DNA of 5,094 bases from an uncultured Rivibacter sp. Lineage in GTDB: Bacteria > Pseudomonadota > Gammaproteobacteria > Burkholderiales > Burkholderiaceae. The notes under the pieces were generated by a model. That model worked only from the letters and a program-made list of their open reading frames with translations, was not told where the DNA came from and ran no database searches. The translations under genes and the position numbers were made by a program. The stretch is taken from positions 1-5,094 of the forward strand of contig CAMLLU010000150.1 in NCBI GenBank assembly GCA_946480925.1, in the 5' to 3' direction. This document shows positions 1 to 5,094 of the stretch, one piece after another (position 1 is the stretch's first letter; each line of letters opens with the position of its first letter).

Positions 1-815
1 GCGGTCTGGTGCGCCAGCGTCGCGACGTTGGCCTTCCAGCCGAAGCGGCCGATCATCTGGCGCTGCGCGAAAGCGTCCCATACGCGGTTGGGCTGGCCCT
101 TGACGGGGCCGAGCGCCGCGGCCTGCAGCTGCGCGTTGCGTTCGATCTCGGCTTCGGGAATGGCTTCGAGCAGGCCCACGCCGATCATCTGCGGCGCGAT
201 GCGTGGGCTCGTCATGGTGTCGGGGCGCATCGGGCCGTAGCCCAGCTGCTTGAAGCCGTAGTGCGGCTTTTGCAGCGTGTAGGGAGTGCCGTCGGCAAAG
301 CGGCCGCGCACCGGCGTGTGGCGCACCGTCACCTGGCCTTCGGGCTTCACGCCGGTGACGGCGGCGTTGTCGAACTGGTCGCCGTACACCGGCTCGGGTT
401 TCGGCCCGCCCTGGTCGTTGCGGCCCGGCACCGACAGGCGGATGAGCAGGGCCACCGGCTGTTCACCGGCGGCCGGCGGCTCGCCGCGGCCGTCTTGCAT
501 GTGGCAGCCGCCACAGGAGCGTGCGATGAAGTGCGGGCCCAGGCCATCGCGTGCCGAGGTGGACGAGGGGGCTTCCACCCAGTTGCGGCGGAAGAACGAG
601 TTGCCGATCGCAAAACGTGCGCGCTCCTCGTCGGTGAGGTTGGCGGCGGGGAAGCTGAAGGCATTGCGGCCGTCGGCTTCCACGGTGGCGGCGCCGCCCA
701 CCGGCGCATCGCCCTGCGGCTCGAAAGCGGCCTGCAGTGCGATGGCGCCCCATGTGAGACCCAGGCCCGCGGCCAGCAGCAGCGCGGGCCGGGTTGTGCG
801 CAGACGAGAACTCAC
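1..815 (-). CDS. Di-heme oxidoreductase, DUF1111/COG3488 (thiol oxidoreductase-like) family, C-terminus cut by window edge
   Basis: About 271 residues are visible; the C-terminal part lies beyond the left edge. The protein starts at GTG (815) with a basic, then hydrophobic, N-terminus (residues 1-30, MSSRLRTTRPALLLAAGLGL...), which looks like a Sec signal peptide or anchor, so it should act in the periplasm. A c-type heme motif CGGCH is at residues 101-105, followed by HMQDGRGEPP. Further family-like blocks are MIGVGLLEAIPE (about 210-221) and GRFGWKANVATLAHQ (256-270). Family members normally carry a second CxxCH further on, which would be outside the window. The start is set by an upstream in-frame stop at 846-848, a weak GGTGA motif five bases before GTG, and lack of another start before residue 106. 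It lies 49 bp downstream of the imelysin gene on the same strand, the usual partnership for this family. The exact reaction is not established; a redox role in iron handling is inferred from context. Confidence 0.93.
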   Translation of the reverse strand, partial: MSSRLRTTRPALLLAAGLGLTWGAIALQAAFEPQGDAPVGGAATVEADGRNAFSFPAANLTDEERARFAIGNSFFRRNWVEAPSSTSARDGLGPHFIARSCGGCHMQDGRGEPPAAGEQPVALLIRLSVPGRNDQGGPKPEPVYGDQFDNAAVTGVKPEGQVTVRHTPVRGRFADGTPYTLQKPHYGFKQLGYGPMRPDTMTSPRIAPQMIGVGLLEAIPEAEIERNAQLQAAALGPVKGQPNRVWDAFAQRQMIGRFGWKANVATLAHQT

Positions 816-868
816 GGGTTCACCACGGTCAGCTGGTTCACGGATTCACCAAGGTCAGCTTGGGTCAC
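812..868 (-). other. Possible 18-residue coupling mini-ORF inside the imelysin/DUF1111 junction
   Basis: A GTG at 868-866 overlaps the imelysin stop codon as GTGA. It opens a frame reading (M)TQADLGESVNQLTVVNP, which ends at TGA 814-812. That stop in turn overlaps the GTG start (815-813) of the di-heme protein, again as GTGA. Weak GGTGA motifs sit five bases before both GTGs. A second in-frame GTG at 841-839 could also start it. The frame could pass ribosomes from the imelysin gene to the next cistron. Nothing shows that the peptide is made; the arrangement may simply result from the tandem duplication. Confidence 0.3.
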
Positions 869-891
869 GGGTTCACCAAGGTGAGCTTGGT
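812..891 (-). repeat. Three near-tandem 26-27 bp repeats covering the imelysin 3' end and the DUF1111 start
   Basis: Reading the minus strand, copies lie at 891-865 (27 bp), 864-838 (27 bp) and 837-812 (26 bp). Copies 1 and 2 differ at three positions; copies 2 and 3 differ at three positions plus one missing A. All end in (C/T)CCGTGA. Copy 1 encodes the imelysin C-terminus TKLTLVNP and stop; copy 2 would encode PKLTLVNP and stop in the same frame; copy 3 encodes QLTVVNP and stop in a shifted frame. Copies 1 and 2 also contain a small inverted repeat, CCAAG-N5-CTTGG, which is broken in copy 3. Confidence 0.9.
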
Positions 892-2061
892 GATACCCAC
901 CGCGCTGGCCGCGTTCACGAGGTCTCGCGCTTGCGCGTTCAGGCTCGTGATGACGGCCTGCACGCGCTTGCGGCCCGGGGCGTCCTTGCCGCCCTTGATT
1001 TCCTGGTCGAACGGCGCCTGGATCTTGCCGGCCAGCTCGACGCTGGTGGTGATGTCGCGGCTGGTCTGCTCGGCGACCGCGGCATCGCGCGCGGCCACGA
1101 GGTCGCGCAGCGACGGGCCTTGCAGCACGCTGCCGTCTGCACGCTGGTAGCGGCCGAACCACACGTTGGCGATGCCGGTGGCGTTGGCCACCACGTCGCG
1201 GTGCGTGTTGTCGGAGAAGCAGGAGTGCTCGTCTTCCTGGTCCTGGCTGGCCAGCGCCACGTCGAGCCGCTCGCCGGCGAGCTCGCCGCGCGACAGCGAG
1301 CCCAGGCCCACGAACATCTTGCGCAGCGCCTCGTTGCCCTGCTTTTCGAAGCGTGCGCGGTAGTTGTTGGGCACGCCCGGCGCCCAGGCGCGCGTGAGGA
1401 AGGTGAGGTCGTCGATCAGCAGCTCGGTCACCACGGTGAGGTACTGGCGGCGGCGGTCGGCATTGGGGGCCTTGCCGTCGACGAAGTCCTCGAACGAGCG
1501 TTTGCCTGGGCCGTTGTCGTTGAAGTCCTGGCCCCACAGCAGGAACTCGATCGCATGCCAGCCGGTGGCGATGTTCTCTTCACCGCCGCGCTCGTTCTGC
1601 TTGGCCAGCGCAGCCTTGGTGATGGCGAACTTGCGGTTGTTCACGAGCCCGGCGTTGGGCTTGTCCTTCACGCCGTCGACGAAGGCCTCGTCCATGGGCC
1701 AGGCGTTGATGCGGCCTTCGGGGCCCTTGGCGTCGTCGATCGGGCCGCCGTAGAAGCGGAAGGCTTCGGTCTGGCCGTAGATCTCGCGTGCGGCGAGCCA
1801 GGCCTGGCGGGCGTCGTCCAGCGCCGCCTGCGACGGCGTGGCGGTGAAGGCGGCGATCTTCGCCTGCAGCACCTTGGCGGCGGCAAGCGTGTCTTCGTAG
1901 CTGGCCGACACCAGTGCGGCGTAATGGCGCACCACCTCGGCCGGCTGTACGGCCGCGGCCTGGGCGGCTGGGGTGTTCTGGGCGAGGGCCGGGCCGGCAG
2001 CGCCGACCGACAACAGGCAAAAACCGGCGGCAAGCGCCGCGCAAAGAGGTGCGAATTTCAT
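865..2061 (-). CDS. Imelysin-family (IrpA/peptidase M75-like) secreted iron-regulated protein
   Basis: A 398-residue protein with a signal peptide (MKFAPLCAALAAGFCLLSVG..., likely cut after ALA at residue 27), so it is exported to the periplasm or envelope. It carries the imelysin GxHxxE signature as GWHAIEFLLWGQD (residues 167-179; G167, H169, E172) and the conserved block SQDQEDEHSCFSDNTHRD (272-289). Length is normal for the family. Imelysins are related to the EfeO/M75 group and are tied to iron uptake; most are thought not to be active peptidases, and the exact role is unknown. The ATG at 2061 is supported by the signal peptide directly behind it, though I see no Shine-Dalgarno motif in the leader. 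A Fur box lies 55 bp upstream, implying induction under iron limitation. The DUF1111 di-heme gene follows on the same strand. The 3' end has been duplicated in tandem (812-891). Confidence 0.95.
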   Translation of the reverse strand: MKFAPLCAALAAGFCLLSVGAAGPALAQNTPAAQAAAVQPAEVVRHYAALVSASYEDTLAAAKVLQAKIAAFTATPSQAALDDARQAWLAAREIYGQTEAFRFYGGPIDDAKGPEGRINAWPMDEAFVDGVKDKPNAGLVNNRKFAITKAALAKQNERGGEENIATGWHAIEFLLWGQDFNDNGPGKRSFEDFVDGKAPNADRRRQYLTVVTELLIDDLTFLTRAWAPGVPNNYRARFEKQGNEALRKMFVGLGSLSRGELAGERLDVALASQDQEDEHSCFSDNTHRDVVANATGIANVWFGRYQRADGSVLQGPSLRDLVAARDAAVAEQTSRDITTSVELAGKIQAPFDQEIKGGKDAPGRKRVQAVITSLNAQARDLVNAASAVGITKLTLVNP

Positions 2062-2103
2062 GGCAGCGGGCGTAGAGCAGATGGACGCAGACGCGAGCCG
2101 CGC

Positions 2104-2112
2104 AGAATAGCA
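2104..2112 (-). promoter_or_regulatory. Extended -10 promoter element of the imelysin operon
   Basis: The minus strand reads TGCTATTCT, an extended -10 (TGn plus TATTCT at 2109-2104). Transcription would begin near 2097, giving a leader of about 36 bases. No good -35 is visible; the position 17 bp upstream falls within the Fur box. An extended -10 can compensate for a poor -35. Confidence 0.5.
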
Positions 2113-2115
2113 CTC

Positions 2116-2134
2116 AATGAGAATCGTTCTCGTT
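2116..2134 (-). promoter_or_regulatory. Fur box controlling the imelysin operon
   Basis: AATGAGAATCGTTCTCGTT is a 9-1-9 inverted repeat that pairs at seven of its nine inner-to-outer positions, including a perfect GAGAA-N3-TTCTC core. It closely resembles the Fur-box form AATGAGAATnATTCTCATT. It sits immediately upstream of the extended -10, over the expected -35 region, so Fur with iron bound would block RNA polymerase. The neighbouring imelysin gene is a typical Fur target. The next minus-strand gene upstream ends at 2209, so the site most likely serves the imelysin operon only. Confidence 0.85.
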
Positions 2135-2149
2135 ACCTGCCGACCAAAG

Positions 2150-2163
2150 TTTCCAGCTGGAAA
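2150..2163. repeat. Perfect 14-bp palindrome upstream of the Fur box
   Basis: TTTCCAGCTGGAAA reads the same on both strands. It lies 15 bp upstream of the Fur box and just past the hairpins after the 2209 stop codon. It could be a binding site for a dimeric regulator. A match to a known regulator was not recognised, and a palindrome of this size can arise by chance in a 5-kb window. Confidence 0.5.
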
Positions 2164-2167
2164 GGCG

Positions 2168-2208
2168 GGCGTGAAAGACGCCGAGACGCCGCGGGCGGTG
2201 CCGCCCGC
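2168..2208 (-). terminator. Weak hairpin terminator after the 242-residue membrane protein gene
   Basis: Directly after the stop codon (2209), the minus strand forms a strong GC stem: GCGGGCG / CGCCCGC around a 4-base loop at 2208-2191. A second smaller stem follows, GGCGT-CTTTC-ACGCC at 2182-2168, and then CGCCTTTCC. The T-run is short, so intrinsic termination would be weak. The hairpins separate the speD-murU operon from the Fur-controlled promoter downstream. Confidence 0.45.
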
Positions 2209-2937
2209 TCAGGCTTCCGGTGTGCCGCGCCCGGCGGCCTGGCGGCGCAGCTTCAGCAGCTCCTTGCGCAGCTCGCGTTCCTCGTCGGGCGAAGGCTTGC
2301 CGGCGCGGCGCGCTTCAGAGCGCTTTTCGGCCGCCACGCGCTTGCGCGTGTCTTCGACCATCTGCATCTGCAGGCGCACGAAGTTGGCCACGTTTTCCAC
2401 GCGGTCGAGGCCGCCGATCACCCCGTTGCGCGGCAGCTTGATGGCCTTGCCGTCGGCCATTTCGAGGGCGATGTAGCAGGCTGCAAAGCGCACGCGCGCA
2501 AAACCCAGCGGCAGCACGCTTTCCTTTTCGACCACGTGCAGCTGGCGCACCTGTGCCACCGGCACGCGGCGCGTGGAATGCTGCCACCCGCGCCGCCACG
2601 ACACGAACTTCACGCTGGCGGCCACGCGCTCCCAGGTCCAGAGGTCCCAGCCGATGGCGCCCAGCCAGGCCAGCCCGCCCAGGGCGATGAGCCAGCCGTT
2701 GTCATAGGCGGCGCCCAGCCACCACAGCAGCCCGGCGGCAACCAGCCCGCCCCACACCCACGCCAGTGTTGTCTCGCCGGGCGTGAACAGCGAACGCTGG
2801 TAGGTCACCGAATCGGTCTGGTCGCCCGAGAGCGGCGAATACGACAGGTGCACGGCGGTGGCCACGCGCACCACCAGCACCTCCAACGCCACCGAAGCGA
2901 TCAGCGCTGCAACCAGCCACCACACGGACACCGTCAT
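2209..2937 (-). CDS. Membrane protein of unknown function with cytosolic basic/coiled C-terminus
   Basis: A 242-residue protein I do not recognise by name. Three hydrophobic segments are visible: residues about 5-26, 58-77 and 81-100, with a Trp-rich stretch (WLGAIGWDLWTWERV) closing the third. A soluble part follows. Residues 105-170 look like mixed beta structure (VKFVSWRRGWQH, QVRQLHVVEKE, RFAACYIALEMADGKAIKLP), loosely reminiscent of bacterial PH-like domains behind a pair of membrane helices. Residues 180-235 are highly charged and probably helical (QMQMVEDTRKRVAAEKRSEARR, ERELRKELLKLRRQ). The coding frame is supported by typical GC-rich codon use along its full length, the stop followed by a hairpin, and conserved spacing after murU. 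The ATG at 2937 precedes the first membrane segment directly; no strong Shine-Dalgarno is visible. The 66-bp gap after murU holds no terminator, so co-transcription is likely. Confidence 0.8.
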   Translation of the reverse strand: MTVSVWWLVAALIASVALEVLVVRVATAVHLSYSPLSGDQTDSVTYQRSLFTPGETTLAWVWGGLVAAGLLWWLGAAYDNGWLIALGGLAWLGAIGWDLWTWERVAASVKFVSWRRGWQHSTRRVPVAQVRQLHVVEKESVLPLGFARVRFAACYIALEMADGKAIKLPRNGVIGGLDRVENVANFVRLQMQMVEDTRKRVAAEKRSEARRAGKPSPDEERELRKELLKLRRQAAGRGTPEA

Positions 2938-3003
2938 GTCGTCGTCTTGCTTTGTTGTTCGAGAGCGAGAAGAGGTCTTGTGCGCTGGCGTTCCTTGTTG
3001 TCG

Positions 3004-3714
3004 TCACGCGTTGAGTTTTGCCAGCTGTTCAGGGGTGCCGACATTGTCCCAGCGCCCGTCGTAGATGGTGGCACTGATGCGTGCTTTGGACATGCCTTGA
3101 TACAAAAGCGGCCCGAGCTTGGCCGCGGTGCCGAGGGCGATGTGGTTCGTGAGCGACGGACGCAACAGCGCGAGGTTGCTGTAGGTCCACCGCCGGCCGT
3201 CCGCGCCGGCTTCGGGCAGGGCCAGGCCGGTGGCTGCGTCGAAGCCGAAGTCGCCGCCCGGGTGGAAGGGCGGGTTGGGCACCAGCCACAGGTGCGCTTC
3301 CATTCCGCTTTGCAGGAAGCGCGTGGCCTCGGCCGCATCGAAGCGGAAGTCCGGTGCATGGATGTCGCCGGAAACCACCCAGAACGCCTCGGCGCCGCCT
3401 TCGATGAGCCAAGGCGCGGCCTTGGCGATGCCGCCGGCCGTTTCGAGTGCGCCGCCATGGTCGCGGCCTTCCATCGAGTAGCGGATGCGCAAACCCCAGC
3501 GCGAGCCGTCGCCCAGCGTGGTCGGGAACTGCTCTTCGAGCCAGGCCGTGTTGACGACCACGTCCTTCACGCCAGCCTGCGCCAGCGCTTCGAGGTGCCA
3601 TTCGATCAGCGGCTTGCCGTGCACCGGCAGCAGAGGCTTCGGTGTGCGGTCGGTGAGCGGGCGCATGCGTTCGCCGCGGCCGGCGGCGAGGATGAGTGCC
3701 GGCAGCTGCTTCAT
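3004..3714 (-). CDS. murU: N-acetylmuramate alpha-1-phosphate uridylyltransferase (MurU-type nucleotidyltransferase)
   Basis: A 236-residue cytosolic GT-A-fold nucleotidyltransferase. The signature LAAGRGERMRPLTDRTPKPLLP (residues 9-30) binds the nucleotide; ETAGGI (91-96) and SGD (115-117, metal-binding D117) follow, and the C-terminal WDNVGTPEQL contains D223. Blocks NPPFHPGGDFGF (147-158) and TYSNLALLRPSL (177-188) match the MurU pattern better than RfbA or GalU, which are longer. MurU makes UDP-MurNAc from MurNAc-1-phosphate in the peptidoglycan recycling route that bypasses de novo synthesis and its fosfomycin-sensitive step. Its ATG overlaps the speD stop as ATGA, and GGAG (3726-3723) lies 8 bases upstream, so translation is likely coupled. 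Its usual partner kinase, AmgK, is not next to it here. It could instead act on another sugar-1-phosphate, such as mannose-1-phosphate, but length and motifs favour MurU. Confidence 0.85.
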   Translation of the reverse strand: MKQLPALILAAGRGERMRPLTDRTPKPLLPVHGKPLIEWHLEALAQAGVKDVVVNTAWLEEQFPTTLGDGSRWGLRIRYSMEGRDHGGALETAGGIAKAAPWLIEGGAEAFWVVSGDIHAPDFRFDAAEATRFLQSGMEAHLWLVPNPPFHPGGDFGFDAATGLALPEAGADGRRWTYSNLALLRPSLTNHIALGTAAKLGPLLYQGMSKARISATIYDGRWDNVGTPEQLAKLNA

Positions 3715-4106
3715 GCCGCACGCTCCATTGCAGGCCCTGCGCCGCGCTGCAGCGCCTGCCTTGACACGCTGGCCGGCTCGAACGCGGCCAGCAAAGTGTC
3801 GAGCAACTGCTGCGCCTTGGCCGAGTTGTCGGCGCCCAGGTTGCAGACGTAGACGTCCAGCGTCACCGAGGCGATTTCGGGCCAGGTGTGTACCGCCACG
3901 TGCGACTCGGCCAGCAGTACCACGCCGGTGACGCCGCGCGGCTCGCCGTTTTCAGGCGGGAAGCCATGGAAGCATTCGCCCACGGGTAGCAGGCCGGCGT
4001 TGCGCACGGCCCCCATGCAAAGGGTGCGCAGCGCTTCGGGCGAGGTCATCGCGGGCTGCCCGGGCGGGCAGCCGCGCAGGTCGGCGGTGAGGTGGAGTCC
4101 TTGCAT
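3711..4106 (-). CDS. speD: S-adenosylmethionine decarboxylase family protein (SpeD), pyruvoyl-dependent proenzyme
   Basis: A 131-residue protein of the short bacterial/archaeal SpeD class. It opens with [11 protein letters not shown] (3-13) and carries the processing-site block [13 protein letters not shown] (65-77). Autocleavage is expected between E67 and S68, turning S68 into the pyruvoyl cofactor. H73 and C88 match the catalytic His and Cys of the Thermotoga enzyme (Ser63, His68, Cys83) at a constant offset of five. Standard function is making decarboxylated S-adenosylmethionine, the aminopropyl donor for spermidine. No speE is in the window. Some relatives of this family have been reported to decarboxylate arginine or ornithine instead, so substrate is less certain than family. 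ATG at 4106 starts right at the conserved N-terminus. The stop overlaps the murU start. Transcription probably begins in the divergent region shared with tkt. Confidence 0.93.
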   Translation of the reverse strand: MQGLHLTADLRGCPPGQPAMTSPEALRTLCMGAVRNAGLLPVGECFHGFPPENGEPRGVTGVVLLAESHVAVHTWPEIASVTLDVYVCNLGADNSAKAQQLLDTLLAAFEPASVSRQALQRGAGPAMERAA

Positions 4107-4135
4107 GCGGGCTCTGGCGGGGCGGGCTGGCCGGG

Positions 4136-4141
4136 ATTATG
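4136..4141 (-). promoter_or_regulatory. Candidate -10 for the speD-murU operon
   Basis: The minus strand reads CATAAT in an otherwise GC-rich stretch, 30 bases before the speD ATG. A poor -35-like TTTTAC lies 15 bp upstream (4162-4157). Transcription would start near 4129 with a short leader lacking a clear Shine-Dalgarno. Confidence 0.4.
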
Positions 4142-4157
4142 GGCTGGGGCAGGCCCG

Positions 4158-4163
4158 TAAAAT
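4158..4163 (+). promoter_or_regulatory. Candidate -10 for tkt
   Basis: TAAAAT within GTAAAATCGCCGG resembles a sigma-70 -10 box and is 34 bases before the tkt ATG. Transcription would start near 4170. No good -35 is visible at 16-18 bp spacing; the candidate overlaps the divergent speD promoter, so the two may interfere. The leader after it is pyrimidine-rich (CCACCGCCCTCCTCCGCC) and lacks a Shine-Dalgarno. Confidence 0.45.
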
Positions 4164-4197
4164 CGCCGGTTTTCCACCGCCCTCCTCCGCCTTCCAC

Positions 4198-5094
4198 ATG
4201 GCTCAGAACACCACCCTCATGGCCAATGCGATCCGCGCGCTGGCCATGGACGCCGTCCAGCAAGCGAATTCCGGCCACCCCGGTGCCCCGATGGGCATGG
4301 CCGAGATCTCCGTGGCCCTGTGGGGCCGGCATCTGCGCCACAACCCGACCAGCCCGAGCTGGGCCGACCGCGACCGCTTCGTGCTGTCCAACGGCCACGG
4401 CTCGATGCTCATCTACTCGCTGTTGCACCTGAGCGGTTACGACCTGTCGCTGCAAGAGATCAAGAACTTCCGCACGCTGCACAGCAAGACCCCGGGCCAC
4501 CCCGAAGTGGGCATCACCCCGGGCGTGGAAACCACCACCGGCCCGCTGGGCCAGGGCATCACCAACGCAGTGGGCTTCGCGCTTGCCGAAAAACTGCTCG
4601 CGCGCGAGTTCAACCGCGAAGAGCACAAGGTGGTGGACCACCACACCTACGCGTTCCTGGGCGACGGCTGCCTGATGGAAGGCATCAGCCACGAAGCCTG
4701 CGCGCTGGCCGGCGCCTGGAAGCTCAACAAGCTGATCGCGCTGTACGACGACAACGGCATCTCCATCGACGGCCAGGTGGATCCGTGGTTCATCGACGAC
4801 ACGCCCAGGCGTTTTGCGGCCTACGGCTGGAACGTGATCGACGCGGTGGACGGCCATGACGTGGAGGCGGTCGATGCGGCCATCGCCCGTGCCAAGCAAA
4901 GTAGCGACAAGCCCACGCTCATCGTCTGCAAGACCACCATCGGCAAGGGCTCGCCCAACCGCGCCGGCACCGCCAAGGCGCACGGCGAGGCGCTGGGCGT
5001 GGACGAGATCCGCGCCACGCGCGACGCGCTGGGCTGGGTGCACGACCCGTTCGTGATTCCCGCCGAGGCCTACACCGAGTGGGACGCGAAGGAA
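4198..5094 (+). CDS. tkt: Transketolase, N-terminal 299 residues (cut by window edge)
   Basis: Thiamine-diphosphate enzyme of the non-oxidative pentose phosphate pathway, and of the Calvin cycle where present; it moves two-carbon ketol units between sugar phosphates in the cytosol. The visible part covers the pyrophosphate-binding domain: [13 protein letters not shown] (25-37, H27), LSNGHGS (63-69, H67), PGHPE (99-103, H101), GPLGQG (115-120), the ThDP/metal motif GDGCLMEG...DDN (155-186, with D156, E161 and N186) and AHGEALG (261-267, H262). These positions are one residue later than the corresponding E. coli residues, so the start is well placed. The frame is open to the window end; about 370 more residues are expected. 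ATG 4198 is chosen over M8 because it gives the usual family length, although no Shine-Dalgarno precedes either. It is divergent from speD across a 91-bp gap. Confidence 0.98.
   Translation, partial: MAQNTTLMANAIRALAMDAVQQANSGHPGAPMGMAEISVALWGRHLRHNPTSPSWADRDRFVLSNGHGSMLIYSLLHLSGYDLSLQEIKNFRTLHSKTPGHPEVGITPGVETTTGPLGQGITNAVGFALAEKLLAREFNREEHKVVDHHTYAFLGDGCLMEGISHEACALAGAWKLNKLIALYDDNGISIDGQVDPWFIDDTPRRFAAYGWNVIDAVDGHDVEAVDAAIARAKQSSDKPTLIVCKTTIGKGSPNRAGTAKAHGEALGVDEIRATRDALGWVHDPFVIPAEAYTEWDAKE

Noticed and set aside
9..884. A 291-codon plus-strand frame opposite the di-heme gene
   Set aside because: The minus-strand frame carries a signal peptide, CGGCH and family blocks; the plus-strand frame is its codon-aligned shadow. 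The repeated phrases near its end are only the tandem repeat read backwards.
812..891. The repeats as a CRISPR array or mobile-element trace
   Set aside because: Copies are directly adjacent with no spacers, the unit is coding sequence of the imelysin end, and no terminal inverted repeats or transposase are present.
812..1537. A 241-codon minus-strand frame overlapping imelysin
   Set aside because: It is an out-of-frame reading of the imelysin gene, rich in Arg and Pro. Only its last 18 codons, after the imelysin stop, are of interest, as the possible mini-ORF.
2938..3003. A possible small gene or regulatory RNA between murU and the membrane protein gene
   Set aside because: The 66-bp gap shows no start with a ribosome-binding motif, no stable hairpin and no promoter; it reads as a plain intra-operon spacer.
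286..3852. A 1188-codon open frame on the plus strand spanning four genes
   Set aside because: It runs antisense to well-supported genes. In the imelysin, membrane-protein and murU stretches its codons align exactly with the real codons on the other strand, where stops would need the codons TTA, CTA or TCA, which are rare in GC-rich genomes. Its translation is low-complexity (Arg, Gly, Ala, His-rich) with no recognisable domain.
3952..5043. A 363-codon minus-strand open frame opposite transketolase
   Set aside because: It is the codon-aligned antisense shadow of tkt, also crosses speD in another frame, and its composition is typical of such shadows.

Overview
This is a GC-rich chromosomal window. 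Its codon use (GC-ending codons, very few TTA/CTA/TCA), promoter style and protein sequences suggest a betaproteobacterium of the order Burkholderiales, most like Comamonadaceae. That placement is inferred from the look of the proteins; no search was run. There are six genes: five on the minus strand and one on the plus strand at the right edge. I see no tRNA, rRNA, CRISPR, insertion sequence or phage gene.

Left block (1-2134, minus strand): an iron-linked pair. A secreted imelysin-family protein (2061-865) is transcribed from a promoter carrying a clear Fur box (2116-2134). It is followed by a di-heme oxidoreductase of the DUF1111/COG3488 family (from 815, running off the left edge). The two genes are joined by an unusual 27-bp near-tandem triplication of the imelysin 3' end. 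Each copy carries a weak ribosome-binding motif and a GTGA stop/start overlap, and together they frame an 18-residue mini-ORF that links the two genes.

Middle block (2209-4106, minus strand): a likely operon of speD (S-adenosylmethionine decarboxylase family, pyruvoyl enzyme), murU (N-acetylmuramate-1-phosphate uridylyltransferase, peptidoglycan recycling; overlaps speD by ATGA), and a 242-residue membrane protein of unknown function after a 66-bp gap. A weak hairpin terminator follows it at 2168-2208. Between that terminator and the Fur box lies a perfect 14-bp palindrome.

Right block (4107-5094): a 91-bp divergent promoter region separates speD from tkt (transketolase, plus strand), which is cut by the right edge after 299 codons. 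Transketolase and SpeD are housekeeping metabolism.

Most of the window is conventional. I found no convincing new multi-gene system. The points most worth a second look are the triplicated stop/start junction between the two iron genes, the orphan SpeD coupled to MurU, and the uncharacterised membrane protein.
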